Shown in pieces: positions 8,109-17,679 of a DNA stretch of 64,000 nt. Made by a program: the position numbers and the translations under genes. The DNA is taken from assembly GCF_009363095.1 (NCBI RefSeq), contig NZ_CP045295.1, positions 4,741,001 to 4,805,000 of the forward strand. The letters are read 5' to 3'. The notes under the pieces were generated by a model that saw nothing but the letters and a program-made list of their open reading frames with translations, had not been told where the DNA came from and made no database searches. Each line of letters opens with the position of its first letter. Positions within the stretch are counted from its first letter, which is position 1. The DNA comes from Paenibacillus cellulositrophicus. GTDB lineage: Bacteria > Bacillota > Bacilli > Paenibacillales > Paenibacillaceae.

Positions 8109-10202
8109 TTGGAGTCCCTGACGCGTGACTTTATTCAACGTGACGGAACCTTTATGGTCATTGGCCCTGCTGAAGGGTACCGTCCCGACGAATTAAACAA
8201 TATAGAGTTATCTATGATTTCGGCCTCCCGGATTGCCAGATTTCTTCCGCTGCGCCTGAAGGAGATGGATCTCCGGGTAACGCTCCAGTATGACATTACA
8301 GGCAAGAAGATGCTGTCCCATATGCTGAGGGGAGAGAGGCTCAGCATGCCGGATTATTACGGGCTTTTGTGCCAGGTGGCCGGGACGCTGGAAGAGAGCA
8401 AGTCTTACATGCTGCAGCCGGATAAGTATGTGCTGGACGAGGATTACATCTTCATTGACGGGTCCTTGCACTCGGGAACGCTTTATTTTACCTATGTTCC
8501 ACTGGAGGAGCCGTTTCAGGACAAGCCGCTGCGAATCCGATTGAAGGAATTAGTCACCCGGCTGATGGCCACGGTCCAGGAGCTAAAGGGAAACGGTGTT
8601 CAAAGACTGCTTCAATTCACCGGAGGCGAGGACTTTTCGGTCTCCGGCTTTAAAAAGCTCCTGCTCGAACTGTTAACCGCCGAGGAGGATGATGGACATG
8701 GATATGCTGACCATCCGGGAGGCGGCCAGCCGTTAGAAGGGTATCGAAATCATTTTCAGCAGGCTGACAGGCAAGGGTTGCCAGGTGGCAGTCGTGTGCC
8801 GGGAAAAGGAATAAGAGAAGCAGAAGATTCTGCAGCGGGCAGCGTGGCACCGTTTCATAAGGCAAGAACGAATGCCCGGGCAGCCGAAGGGGATCGGCCG
8901 CGGTCCGTACCACTGAAGCAGGAAGACCGCCCAGGCCTCGAAAGGGACTCCTTTCCGGGAGTGGGCGGGCTTCAGGAAGCGTTTGACCATTGGAACCGGA
9001 ATCCGGACCGTGACGATGTCTTATACGCAAACGATGAGCGGGAAGCAAACGGAAAGTCTGGTGGAAAGATTTATATTGCTTTGGGATGTCTATTATGTGC
9101 CGCCGTCATCTGGCGGATGATTTATATGCCGAAACCCACGACAAGCTCGCTGCTGATCAGTATCTTATTGACGATTCTGCTTGGTGCGGCGGCTTGGCTT
9201 AGCTGGTCTGGAAAGCTAAAGCTGGGCCGTTCTGCGCAGCAAGTGCTGGAAGGGGAAATCCCGGATTTCGGATCGGGTGAAATCGATGATGATCGTCATT
9301 CGGCTTCACGAAAGAGAATCCCACGGTTTCAGGTGGAGCAGCTGACCGGCTGGTTCGGCAAAGGCAGCAGACGAAAGGATTGCGATGATGACGATCACGG
9401 AACAGATGATGTGGAACCGGATTGGAAGTGGAAGTTTTCGCAGGATTTACTTGCAGCATCAACAGGTATTGAGCTGAAGGGAGGAGGGCAGAGGACAAGC
9501 GAGACAAGTTGGCCAAGCTACTCGGCGGTAGGCTCTAACAATAAGGGGCTAGGACTGGGGAGCGGAGTTGGGATCGGACAGGAAGGACGGGATGGTCGGG
9601 AAGATAGGGAAGATAGGGAAGATCGGGAAGGTCGGGAAGGTCGGGAAACTCCGGCCGACCGGGAACATTATTCGGACATCCGGCAGCGTCTGTGGAGCCA
9701 TCTCGAGGCTACCCATGCAGCCGGGGTTGAACGTGCGGCTAACGAGCATGCTGGATCGGATGGAAGCGCCGGGCACGATTTCCGTTTGAAGGAAGAACAG
9801 GCTATGTCCGGCACCGGACGAAGTAATGCGACTGTACTTCTATCTGCGCCTGTGGATGGTGCTGCCGGAGGGAAGAGCCATCGCTCCGGCAGTCCCGGCT
9901 ATTATTTGATTCGCGAAGGGGAGCAGGGGCGCCCCTCTGAACGGATCGAGCTGAAGCTGCCGCACTTCGTGATCGGAAGGTCGGAAGAGGTTGCCCAGTA
10001 TGTAGAATCCTCCACAGGCACCTCACGCGCGCATGTCGAGCTGGCCAGAAGCGAGGACGGCGGCTACCTGATCAAGGATCTGGGCTCCCGCAACGGAACC
10101 AAGCTGCATGGAGAGCTTATGGTGCCCTACAAGGAGTATCCGCTGAAGGACGGGGACACTTTTACTATCATCAGCGGAGTCTATACGTTCAAGGTATCCT
10201 GA
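8109..10202 (+). CDS. DUF6382 and FHA domain membrane protein
   Basis: About 697 residues. The first 180 residues resemble the DUF6382 domain found at the end of Tad loci in Firmicutes. Two membrane helices lie near residues 322-340 and 346-366. A long, low-complexity acidic linker includes an RED/REG repeat. The C-terminal FHA domain (from about residue 615) shows FVIGRS, TSRAHVEL, LGSRNGT and PLKDGDTF, so it should bind a phosphothreonine partner. I choose TTG 8109 because GGAGGTGA lies 8 bp before it; TTG 8091 is an alternative. A likely role is regulation of pilus assembly by Ser/Thr phosphorylation (inference). Confidence 0.82.
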   Translation: MESLTRDFIQRDGTFMVIGPAEGYRPDELNNIELSMISASRIARFLPLRLKEMDLRVTLQYDITGKKMLSHMLRGERLSMPDYYGLLCQVAGTLEESKSYMLQPDKYVLDEDYIFIDGSLHSGTLYFTYVPLEEPFQDKPLRIRLKELVTRLMATVQELKGNGVQRLLQFTGGEDFSVSGFKKLLLELLTAEEDDGHGYADHPGGGQPLEGYRNHFQQADRQGLPGGSRVPGKGIREAEDSAAGSVAPFHKARTNARAAEGDRPRSVPLKQEDRPGLERDSFPGVGGLQEAFDHWNRNPDRDDVLYANDEREANGKSGGKIYIALGCLLCAAVIWRMIYMPKPTTSSLLISILLTILLGAAAWLSWSGKLKLGRSAQQVLEGEIPDFGSGEIDDDRHSASRKRIPRFQVEQLTGWFGKGSRRKDCDDDDHGTDDVEPDWKWKFSQDLLAASTGIELKGGGQRTSETSWPSYSAVGSNNKGLGLGSGVGIGQEGRDGREDREDREDREGREGRETPADREHYSDIRQRLWSHLEATHAAGVERAANEHAGSDGSAGHDFRLKEEQAMSGTGRSNATVLLSAPVDGAAGGKSHRSGSPGYYLIREGEQGRPSERIELKLPHFVIGRSEEVAQYVESSTGTSRAHVELARSEDGGYLIKDLGSRNGTKLHGELMVPYKEYPLKDGDTFTIISGVYTFKVS
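9589..9651 (+). repeat. 9-bp tandem repeat, about seven units
   Basis: In-frame units of GGGAAGATA or GGGAAGGTC run from 9589 to 9651 inside the linker of the FHA protein and encode repeats of G/D-R-E. Adjacent units are identical or differ by one or two bases, so unit number could change by slippage without breaking the frame. Confidence 0.75.
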
Positions 10203-10219
10203 GATCCCTTGTAGAACGT

Positions 10220-11125
10220 TCAACCCTGCTTGTTGGCAAGGTCGTTCAAAGCCTCCTGAAGGCGGGGATACCGGAATTTAAAGCCCAGCTCAAGCGCCTT
10301 GGCCGGAAGAATGCGCTGGCCTTCCAAGATGATCAAGGATTGTTCGCCAAGAACGGCCTTCATCATCACGGCGGGTACCGGAAACCAATGAGGCCGGTGA
10401 TACGCGCGGCCAACGGCTTGTCCGAATTGATCATTAGTAACCGGTTCAGGTGCCGTTGCGTTCACCGGACCCTCTGCCTCCGGATGCGTCATGCAAAACT
10501 CGATCAGCCGGACGATGTCTTCCAGATGAATCCAGGACAGCCACTGCCGGCCGCTGCCGATTTTGCCGCCGACCCCCAGCCTGTAGGGGAGGCGCATGAT
10601 CGGGAAGGCTCCCCCCTGATTTCCAAGCACGACGCCGATGCGCAGCTTAACGAGCCGTACGCCCTGGATGCTGTCGGCAGCGTCTTCCCACCGGCTGACG
10701 ACATCCGAAGGAAAATCCATGACACGCTTCGGACTGTTTTCGTCAAAGGTGTCGGTCCATGAGGTGCCGTAGACGGCAATAGCTGAGGCCTGAATGACGA
10801 CCCCTGGCTTGCTGTGCAGCTCCTCCACGAGCTTGTCGACGGCAGCTACGGTAGTGAGGCGAGAGCGGATAATGCTGTCCTTTGCCTTGGCGGTCCACCG
10901 CTGGCTTAATGAAGAACCGGCCAAGTTGACCAGCGCATCCATGCCCTCCATCAATTCAGGATGGCTCGCAATCTCATCCCACGTATACAACACCAGCCTA
11001 GGATCGCGTTTATGATCGGGCGGAAGCTTGCGGGTGACAACAGTCACCTCGTGTCCGTTCTTGAGCAAATGCTCCGACAGCGCGCTGCCGATAAAGCCGG
11101 TACCTCCGCAAATGGCGACTCTCAT
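10220..11125 (-). CDS. TIGR01777-family NAD(P)-dependent epimerase-like protein
   Basis: A 301-residue SDR-fold protein. The N-terminal dinucleotide-binding motif is ICGGTGFIGSAL (residues 4-15). The family features VNLAGSS, VIQASAIAVYGT and WLSWIHLEDIVRLI are present, and the C-terminal DUF1731-like region includes PVPAVMMKAVLGEQSLIILEGQRILP. This matches the YfhF/SULA-like group of extended SDRs; the substrate is unknown. GGAGAGGA precedes the ATG. It converges on the FHA gene with only 17 bp between the stops and no clear terminator hairpin. Confidence 0.9.
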   Translation of the reverse strand: MRVAICGGTGFIGSALSEHLLKNGHEVTVVTRKLPPDHKRDPRLVLYTWDEIASHPELMEGMDALVNLAGSSLSQRWTAKAKDSIIRSRLTTVAAVDKLVEELHSKPGVVIQASAIAVYGTSWTDTFDENSPKRVMDFPSDVVSRWEDAADSIQGVRLVKLRIGVVLGNQGGAFPIMRLPYRLGVGGKIGSGRQWLSWIHLEDIVRLIEFCMTHPEAEGPVNATAPEPVTNDQFGQAVGRAYHRPHWFPVPAVMMKAVLGEQSLIILEGQRILPAKALELGFKFRYPRLQEALNDLANKQG

Positions 11126-11328
11126 CCGATCCTCTCCTCTCCTCCGAAGTTGATTTCATTTTATGATATGTATATAAATAACCCCCGGCAGAGATCAGAC
11201 TGTCGAAATGAACCCATTTCTTCAATGTGAGCACTCCTGCACGGGGGTGTTCCTTCTATAAAGCGCTATTCTATTTCCCGTTCCCGGGTCTTCGGAAAAG
11301 GTCCTGAAAACCCGGTCCCAGCTGCGGA

Positions 11329-11799
11329 TTATTCGTCCATCAAATGCTTGTAAGGCGTATAGTCAATTTGGTTCTTGTTCAGAAAGGCCACCAGGAATTT
11401 ATTATCCCGTTTTGGCGTTGCTTTGATATATCCTTGGATGCAGTGATCCTGCGTCACTTCCTTGGCTCCGCTCTCCACCGCAATTTTTCCGATTTCGGCT
11501 GCAATCGAATGCTTGGCGATATCCCGGAAGGGACCCGGTACCGGCTTCACCAGTTTGTCCAGAAACGCCTTGGATTCGTCCGTCCACAGATGCCGGCTGG
11601 TTTCGACCCAGTAATTCTGCCAGTCCAGCTTGGACTTGCCGTCATTCTTCGGCAGCACCTTCAGAAATTTGCGGATCATAAAATATCCGCCGATCACCAT
11701 GCACACAAGCAAAATGATGGCCCACACAAATATGGAATTCATAAACGTGTTGGACGGCGCCGTTGCAATCAGCAACTTTGTGCCCAGTGAACTATGCAT
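11329..11799 (-). CDS. DUF2621-family membrane protein
   Basis: A 156-residue protein with one N-terminal membrane helix (SIFVWAIILLVCMVIGGYFMI) and a cytoplasmic or extracytoplasmic domain containing LDWQNYWVETSRHLW, FRDIAKHSIAAEIGKIA and VTQDHCIQGYI. These match my memory of the DUF2621 family of spore-forming Bacillales, whose function is not established. AGAGGTG precedes the ATG at 11799; an internal ATG at 11742 would give a protein starting right at the membrane helix. It stands alone between divergent nfo and the upstream epimerase gene. Confidence 0.8.
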   Translation of the reverse strand: MHSSLGTKLLIATAPSNTFMNSIFVWAIILLVCMVIGGYFMIRKFLKVLPKNDGKSKLDWQNYWVETSRHLWTDESKAFLDKLVKPVPGPFRDIAKHSIAAEIGKIAVESGAKEVTQDHCIQGYIKATPKRDNKFLVAFLNKNQIDYTPYKHLMDE

Positions 11800-11922
11800 A
11801 TTTTCACCTCTATAAATCGTTTATCGCAGTTATATTCCATTCTTTAGAATTATAACGCATTTATAGATTTATTTCATTATCCACGATAAAATAAGGGATA
11901 ATTCGTTTAAGGGGGATAAACC

Positions 11923-13044
11923 ATGCTCAAAATTGGTTCTCACGTGTCCTTTTCGGACAAGGGCCTGTTAACTGCAACCAAAGAAGCGGACACCTATGGA
12001 TCGAGTTCGTTTATGATATATACGGGCGCACCGCAGAATACGCGGCGTAAGCCCATTGAATCGATGTACATCGAAGAAGGCAAAGCTCAAATGAAAGAGA
12101 GCGGTATCGACGAAATCGTCGTTCACGCGCCTTACATTATTAACCTCGGCTCTTATAAGTCGAATACGTTTGAGCTCGCCGTAAACTTTTTGCAGGAGGA
12201 AATCCGCCGGACCCATGCCATCGGGGTCAAAAACATCGTGCTGCATCCCGGCGCTTACACCGACATGGATGCCGAATACGGCATTCAGCGCATCGCCGAC
12301 GGTTTGAATGAAGTGCTTGACGGAACCAACGAGACGGAGGTTCATATCGCACTGGAGACGATGGCCGGCAAAGGCACGGAGATGGGACGCACGTTCGACG
12401 AAATCGCCCGCATGATCGACAAGGTGAAGCATAACGAACGCCTGACGATCTGCATGGACACCTGCCACATTCATGACGCAGGTTATGATATCGTGGACGA
12501 CCTTGATGGCGTGCTGGAAGAGTTCGACCGGATCATCGGTCTGAACCGGATCGGCGTTGTTCATATCAATGACAGCAAAAATCCGCGCGGCGCCGCCAAA
12601 GACCGTCATACGCCAATCGGATCCGGCTGGATCGGCTTTGACGCCATCAACCGCGTTGTCCACCACGAGAAGCTGCAAGGGCTCCCGTTCATTCTGGAAA
12701 CGCCGTGGATCGGCAAGGATGCGAAGACGCAGCGGCCGATGTACGAGGTGGAGATTGCGCTGCTTCGCGGCAATGTCGGCGAACGCTTCGGCTCTGAGTT
12801 CCTCGGCCAGGTTGAACAGCTGCATTCCTTCTTTGGCAAACAGGAAGTCGATCCACGCCAATATGTGCTGGACGTGTGGAATGTGCTGAAAACCGACGCC
12901 AAGGCGAAGAAAGCCGATCCGCGCGAGCCGATGGAGCGACTGTACGACATGATTATGGAAGCGGGACTGTTCCCTGAGCTCAGCGAGGAGCAGATCAATC
13001 TGCGCCTGACCGCCTGGTTTGCGGGTAAAGGGATTTTGGCGTAA
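11923..13044 (+). CDS. nfo: Endonuclease IV (AP endonuclease) with C-terminal extension
   Basis: An AP endonuclease for base-excision repair with the TIM-barrel AP2Ec fold. The metal-binding motifs are present in order: VVHAPYIINL, VLHPGAYTD, ALETMAGKGTEMG, CMDTCHIHDAGYD, VVHINDSKNPRGAAKDRH and FILETPW. The catalytic domain ends near residue 285, close to the full length of the E. coli and B. subtilis enzymes as I recall them (285-297 residues). Here about 75 more residues follow, with a Lys-rich linker and a helical segment (REPMERLYDMIMEAG). AAGGGGG precedes the ATG at 11923. purU follows on the same strand, so the two could share a transcript. Confidence 0.93.
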   Translation: MLKIGSHVSFSDKGLLTATKEADTYGSSSFMIYTGAPQNTRRKPIESMYIEEGKAQMKESGIDEIVVHAPYIINLGSYKSNTFELAVNFLQEEIRRTHAIGVKNIVLHPGAYTDMDAEYGIQRIADGLNEVLDGTNETEVHIALETMAGKGTEMGRTFDEIARMIDKVKHNERLTICMDTCHIHDAGYDIVDDLDGVLEEFDRIIGLNRIGVVHINDSKNPRGAAKDRHTPIGSGWIGFDAINRVVHHEKLQGLPFILETPWIGKDAKTQRPMYEVEIALLRGNVGERFGSEFLGQVEQLHSFFGKQEVDPRQYVLDVWNVLKTDAKAKKADPREPMERLYDMIMEAGLFPELSEEQINLRLTAWFAGKGILA

Positions 13045-13102
13045 GCCGAACGGAATCACAGAGGGGCCATACGGTTCAAGAGAGAGAACACGAGAGAGAG
13101 GA

Positions 13103-14014
13103 ATGGATTTACACATGGAATTGCATGTCAAAAAAGAAAACAACACGGGAAGTGCGCACGCCAACCGCGCAAGAATGCTGATTTCGTGTCCGGACGGACC
13201 GGGAATCGTGGCGGCGGTATCGCATTTTCTGCATCAGCACGGCGCGAATATCGTCCAATCGGACCAATATACGATGGATCCGGAAGGCGGCATGTTCTTT
13301 ATGCGCGTTGAATTCGACCTGCCGGAACTGGAGAAGAGGCTGCCGGAGCTGGAAAGCCAATTCAGCGAAGTGGCATCGACCTTCCGGATGGATTGGAAAA
13401 TGCAGAACGTCAGCCGTAAGAAGAAGCTGGCCATTTTCGTATCCAAGGAAGACCACTGTCTGGTCGAGCTGCTGTGGCAGTGGCAGGCTGGCGACCTGGA
13501 TGCCGAAATCGCCATGGTGGTCAGCAACCACCCGGATATGAAGGAATATGTGGAATCGTTCGGCATTCCGTACCATCACATTCCGGTGACGGCGGATACG
13601 AAGAAGGAAGCGGAGCAGCGCCAGCTTGAAGTCGTGGGCAGTGACATCGACGTGATCATCCTCGCCCGGTATATGCAGATCGTTTCACCGTTCTTTATCG
13701 AGCATTACCGCAACCGGATCATCAACATCCACCATTCGTTCCTGCCGGCCTTCGTCGGCGGCAAACCGTATGCCCAAGCCTATCAGCGCGGGGTGAAGAT
13801 CATCGGGGCGACTGCGCACTACGTGACGGAGGAGCTGGATGGAGGACCGATCATCGAGCAGGACGTTCAGCGGGTCAGCCACCGCGACGATGTCAGCGAG
13901 CTGAAGCGGATCGGCCGGACGATCGAGCGTGTCGTACTGGCGCGTGCGGTGAAATGGCATATCGAGGACCGCATTCTGGTGCATGAGAACAAGACGGTCG
14001 TTTTTAACGGGTAA
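13103..14014 (+). CDS. purU: Formyltetrahydrofolate deformylase
   Basis: A 303-residue enzyme that hydrolyses 10-formyltetrahydrofolate to formate and tetrahydrofolate. An N-terminal ACT domain (LISCPDGPGIVAAVSHFL) precedes a formyltransferase-like domain with the signature INIHHSFLPAF and AHYVTEELDGGPIIEQDV, which carry the Asn, His and Asp catalytic residues. The separate ACT domain distinguishes it from PurN. ATG 13103 follows GAGAGAGAGGA; ATG 13115 is also possible, and an in-frame extension to 13019 would overlap nfo and has no support. It lies 58 bp after nfo. Confidence 0.93.
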   Translation: MDLHMELHVKKENNTGSAHANRARMLISCPDGPGIVAAVSHFLHQHGANIVQSDQYTMDPEGGMFFMRVEFDLPELEKRLPELESQFSEVASTFRMDWKMQNVSRKKKLAIFVSKEDHCLVELLWQWQAGDLDAEIAMVVSNHPDMKEYVESFGIPYHHIPVTADTKKEAEQRQLEVVGSDIDVIILARYMQIVSPFFIEHYRNRIINIHHSFLPAFVGGKPYAQAYQRGVKIIGATAHYVTEELDGGPIIEQDVQRVSHRDDVSELKRIGRTIERVVLARAVKWHIEDRILVHENKTVVFNG

Positions 14015-14235
14015 CCCGCAATAGACAGGCACCCTTGGCGCGAACGATAGCGCAGGCAGCCAGTATCTATGAATCATTGAAAAAATGAATAAAGGCTTTT
14101 TGCGTACGAGAAACGGCTCGCTAGTTTTCAGGAGATGTGACGAGGATGCAGGGTTTGACCCCATCGCGTTCGTCAATAGGATGAATGACATAGAGCTATG
14201 GGGATCACCGTGCGCATCAAGCTGTAGGTATGTCC

Positions 14236-14266
14236 GTCCCGCTCTTCATGGAGCGGGATTTTTTTG
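14236..14266 (+). terminator. Intrinsic terminator after purU region
   Basis: Stem CCCGCTC / GAGCGGG with a TTCATG loop is followed by ATTTTTTT. It lies 220 bp beyond purU. The stretch 14015-14235 holds no convincing gene, so either purU has a long 3' UTR or a small RNA ends here. Confidence 0.85.
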
Positions 14267-14312
14267 TCGATTTAGCCCAGTTCGGACAATTTATCCAAAA
14301 TTATGAAAATAT

Positions 14313-14340
14313 TTTACCAATTTCGCCGCATCCCTATAGT
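14313..14340 (+). promoter_or_regulatory. Candidate sigma-A promoter for the 14381-27296 gene run
   Basis: TTTACC (14313-14318), a 16-bp spacer and TATAGT (14335-14340) lie 41 bp before the first ATG of the long plus-strand gene run and directly after a terminator. Confidence 0.55.
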
Positions 14341-14380
14341 AGAATGACCAAAGAAGCCTGAGAGAAGAGAGGAGACAATC

Positions 14381-16753
14381 ATGCAATCATTTCGACGTTA
14401 CATAAGGCGGATCGTACTTCCAGTGCTGCTTACCATATGGGTGCTGCTGCTCCTGCCTGGATGGGGCGGCACCGCGCATGCGGAGGATGCCCCTTCCATT
14501 TCGCTGAAAACCGAAATCGGCTACAACGGCAACATGAAAATGGGCAGCTGGAATCCCGTCAAATTCACCCTCACCAGCAGCCAGGATATTTCTGGAGATC
14601 TGGTTATCCAAATCGACACCGGAATGGCTCCCGCCACTTACGTCCAGCACGTCGAACTGCCGAAGGGTACGGCCAAGGTCGTCGTCATGGGCGTTCCGGG
14701 GGACAACTTCACCAAGGATACGAATGAAATCCGCTTTTATAAAAATTCTTTCCAAAAGGGCAAGCGGGTCAGCTTCAGCTCCGGTACGCCTTATTTGAAA
14801 GGCATGCCTGTGACGGCCTCCAATGTGGCTGTTCTGTCGGAGGACCCCGACACGATGAATTTTTTAAACGTGCTGCGGAGCAGCGGGTATGACTTGAACG
14901 TTCTGCCGCTGAAAGGTACGGATTTGCCCGAGGATCCGATGCTGCTGGACAGCCTTGACGTCATCGTGCTGAACCGTTTTGCCTCGGACACCTTGTCCAA
15001 AGGGCAGGCCGCAGCCGTAGAGCAGTGGGTGCGTTCCGGCGGCGAGCTGGTCCTTGCCGGCGGTGCGGCATATCCGAAGTCGGCGGCCGCTTTCGAGCAG
15101 ATTGCTCCGGTTCAGTATACGGGCACTTACACGGCATCATCCCTTCCGGAGCTCGCCAAGCTGGGCGGCAAGCCGCTGGAGCTGGGCGGTGAGCTCACGC
15201 TCTCCGACGCTTCCCCGGTAGAAGGAGGAGAGGTCATGTATCAGGCCGGCGGCAAGCCGCTCATCGCCTCCCGCCAAGTCGAGCAGGGCACCGTGCTGTA
15301 TGCAGCCTACGATTTGTCGATGGAACCGCTGGCTTCCTGGAGCGGTCATCCGTCGGTGTGGTCGTATCTGCTTCGCGATCACCTGGCGCTGTCCAATCAG
15401 CCGAACAACAAATTCAACATGATGCAGAACCAGATGTACAATCTCATCAACGTACTGGATTATTTTCCTTCGCTCAAAATGCCGTCTTTTCCAGTCATGG
15501 CCTGGCTGCTCATCGTTTATGCCGTGATTGTGGCGCCGGTGCTGTACTGGATTCTGAAAAAGGCCGACAAGCGCGAATGGGCCTGGTGGATCATTCCGCT
15601 CATCGCGGTTATCGCCAGCGGCACTGTCTACATGATCGGAGCGGCCGATAAAACCAAACAGCTCGCCCATACCATCAACATGCTGGAGATGGACGGCAAG
15701 GGCAATGCCTCAGAGGTCAGCGCTTCGGCGTTCTTTACGCCCCGGAGCGGGGAGTTCACGATTGATTTTCCGGCACATACCTATCTGACGGTTGATCGGA
15801 CCAACGGGGCTTTCAGCAGTTCGAACCGTTCGAACAGCTTTGTGGAGGTCGGTGATCAGTCGACCCGATTAACCTTGAGTGATATGCCGCAGTGGTCCCT
15901 CGCGAAGGTATGGTCCAATCGCCGGGAGAACCGGAAGGTCGGCCAGTTCGATGTGAAGATCCAGCTGGATGCCAAGGGGAACATCGGAGGGCAGGTGACG
16001 AACAACACTTCCTATAATCTGAATCATGCGGTGCTGGCGCTAGGCGGAAGCCTGTTTGAGCTCGGCGACTTCGGCAAAGGGGAAACCAAACCGCTGTCGG
16101 CTGCCAGTAAACCGACCGCCGTTAATCCGTACAATATGGCCAACCAAATCTTTGGCAATCTTACCGGAGGCCAGGCGGACGAATTTACGCGGGAACGCGA
16201 AATTCTGATGAACACAGTTCCGAACACGGCATGGTATCAGTCAGGCTCCTACGTGATGGCCTGGAGCAAGGATCCGCTGGTCAGCTACACCATGGAGGGC
16301 AAGAAGCTGGAAGGCAATCAGCTGAACCTGTGGGCACAGCCCGTTTCCATCGACTGGGCGCAGAACGGAAAGCTCAACATTCCTTTTGGGTTTATTCAGC
16401 CGAAGGTTACTCAGATATCGTCACCGGGATGGTATGAAGATCCGAGCGGAACGACCGAAATGGACCAAGGCAGCATCACCTTCGAGTACACGGTGCCTGC
16501 GCTGAAGCAGGGTGCCTCTGCCGTGCTGACTCTCCGTGCGAACAACCCCGGAAAGAAAACGCAATACCAGATTTTCAACAATGACAAACAGACTTGGGAC
16601 CCGGTAACCTGGGATGCCACCAAGCAGTGGAAGGCTGAAAAGAACGTCCAACAATACTTGGCGGGCGGCCGGATTCGTCTGATGCTGACAGCCCAGGAGC
16701 ATGTCCAGTTGAAACTTCCGGAGATCAGCTTGAAGGGAGCGGAGAAGCCGTGA
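14381..16753 (+). CDS. Exported membrane-anchored protein with GATase1-like domain
   Basis: A 790-residue protein with a Sec signal peptide (basic RRYIRR, hydrophobic core, AHA|E near residue 34). Residues 40-140 look like a beta-sandwich. Residues about 148-240 read as a class I glutamine-amidotransferase-like fold without catalytic residues (VAVLSEDPD, LDVIVLNRF, WVRSGGELVLAGGAA). Two membrane helices lie near residues 371-395 and 403-420, and a second extracellular part follows. ATG 14381 follows GAGAGGAGA. The last 4 bp overlap the ABC ATPase start, so it is coupled to an ABC exporter. The arrangement recalls GldG-type partners of ABC-2 systems, but the homology is not shown. Confidence 0.75.
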   Translation: MQSFRRYIRRIVLPVLLTIWVLLLLPGWGGTAHAEDAPSISLKTEIGYNGNMKMGSWNPVKFTLTSSQDISGDLVIQIDTGMAPATYVQHVELPKGTAKVVVMGVPGDNFTKDTNEIRFYKNSFQKGKRVSFSSGTPYLKGMPVTASNVAVLSEDPDTMNFLNVLRSSGYDLNVLPLKGTDLPEDPMLLDSLDVIVLNRFASDTLSKGQAAAVEQWVRSGGELVLAGGAAYPKSAAAFEQIAPVQYTGTYTASSLPELAKLGGKPLELGGELTLSDASPVEGGEVMYQAGGKPLIASRQVEQGTVLYAAYDLSMEPLASWSGHPSVWSYLLRDHLALSNQPNNKFNMMQNQMYNLINVLDYFPSLKMPSFPVMAWLLIVYAVIVAPVLYWILKKADKREWAWWIIPLIAVIASGTVYMIGAADKTKQLAHTINMLEMDGKGNASEVSASAFFTPRSGEFTIDFPAHTYLTVDRTNGAFSSSNRSNSFVEVGDQSTRLTLSDMPQWSLAKVWSNRRENRKVGQFDVKIQLDAKGNIGGQVTNNTSYNLNHAVLALGGSLFELGDFGKGETKPLSAASKPTAVNPYNMANQIFGNLTGGQADEFTREREILMNTVPNTAWYQSGSYVMAWSKDPLVSYTMEGKKLEGNQLNLWAQPVSIDWAQNGKLNIPFGFIQPKVTQISSPGWYEDPSGTTEMDQGSITFEYTVPALKQGASAVLTLRANNPGKKTQYQIFNNDKQTWDPVTWDATKQWKAEKNVQQYLAGGRIRLMLTAQEHVQLKLPEISLKGAEKP

Positions 16754-17679
16754 TCGAGATTGAACATTTAACGAAAACTTATGGGAGCTTTCAAGCGTTA
16801 AAAGATATTAATATGTACATTCCGCAGGGAACCGTTTTTGGATTCGTCGGTCCGAACGGGGCCGGCAAATCGACGACGATGTCGATCCTGGCCACGCTTA
16901 TGCTGCCCACTTCGGGCACCGCGCGGGTAGACGGCTTTGAAGTGACCGAAAACCCCAAGGAGGTCCGCAAAAGAATCGGCTACATGCCGGATTTCTTCGG
17001 GGTCTATGATCAGCTGAAAACGACGGAGTACCTGCATTTTTACGGAGCCAGCTACAACATCCCGCGCGGGGAGCGGGACAAATTGATTCCCCAGCTGCTG
17101 GAGCTCGTCAACCTGAGCGACAAAGCGGACACTTACGTCGACAGCCTGTCCCGGGGGATGAAGCAGCGGCTGTGCCTGGCCAGATGTCTGGTACATGACC
17201 CTAAGGTGCTCATTCTCGACGAACCAGCATCCGGGCTCGACCCGCGGGCGCGCATCGAAATGCGCGAAATTTTGAAGGAACTGAAGCTGATGGGCAAAAC
17301 GATCATCATTTCCTCGCACATCCTGCCCGAGCTGGCGGAAATGGTCGATGAAATCGGCGTCATCGAGCACGGGCAAATGGTCGCCCAAGGCCGGGTGGCC
17401 GATATCCAGAATCGTCTTCGCGTTAAAAAAGTGCTGCACATCCGTTCGCTGGACAAGGAAGAAGAACTTGCGGCACGGCTGCGGGACGAACCTTACGTCA
17501 GCGGCGTGCTTGCCGACAACACCGGCATCCATGTTCATTTCGGCGGTGGGGATGAGGATCAGGGGGCCCTGCTTCAGAGAATCGTCTCATGGGGTTACCC
17601 CGTACTGTCGTTTCACGAGGCGCAGACCAATCTGGAAGACGTATTCCTCGAAATTACGAAAGGAGGGCCCGCGACATGA
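16750..17679 (+). CDS. ABC transporter ATP-binding protein (ABC-2 type)
   Basis: A 309-residue single ABC domain with extension. Walker A GPNGAGKST (residues 36-44), the signature LSRGMKQRL, Walker B VLILDEPASGLDP and the H-loop IISSHILPE are all present. The C-terminal 90 residues resemble the tail of ABC-2 exporters of the CcmA/DrrA type. The GTG start shares GTGA with the preceding gene, and the stop overlaps the permease ATG (ATGA). It should energise the permease encoded at 17676; the substrate is unknown. Confidence 0.95.
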   Translation: MIEIEHLTKTYGSFQALKDINMYIPQGTVFGFVGPNGAGKSTTMSILATLMLPTSGTARVDGFEVTENPKEVRKRIGYMPDFFGVYDQLKTTEYLHFYGASYNIPRGERDKLIPQLLELVNLSDKADTYVDSLSRGMKQRLCLARCLVHDPKVLILDEPASGLDPRARIEMREILKELKLMGKTIIISSHILPELAEMVDEIGVIEHGQMVAQGRVADIQNRLRVKKVLHIRSLDKEEELAARLRDEPYVSGVLADNTGIHVHFGGGDEDQGALLQRIVSWGYPVLSFHEAQTNLEDVFLEITKGGPAT

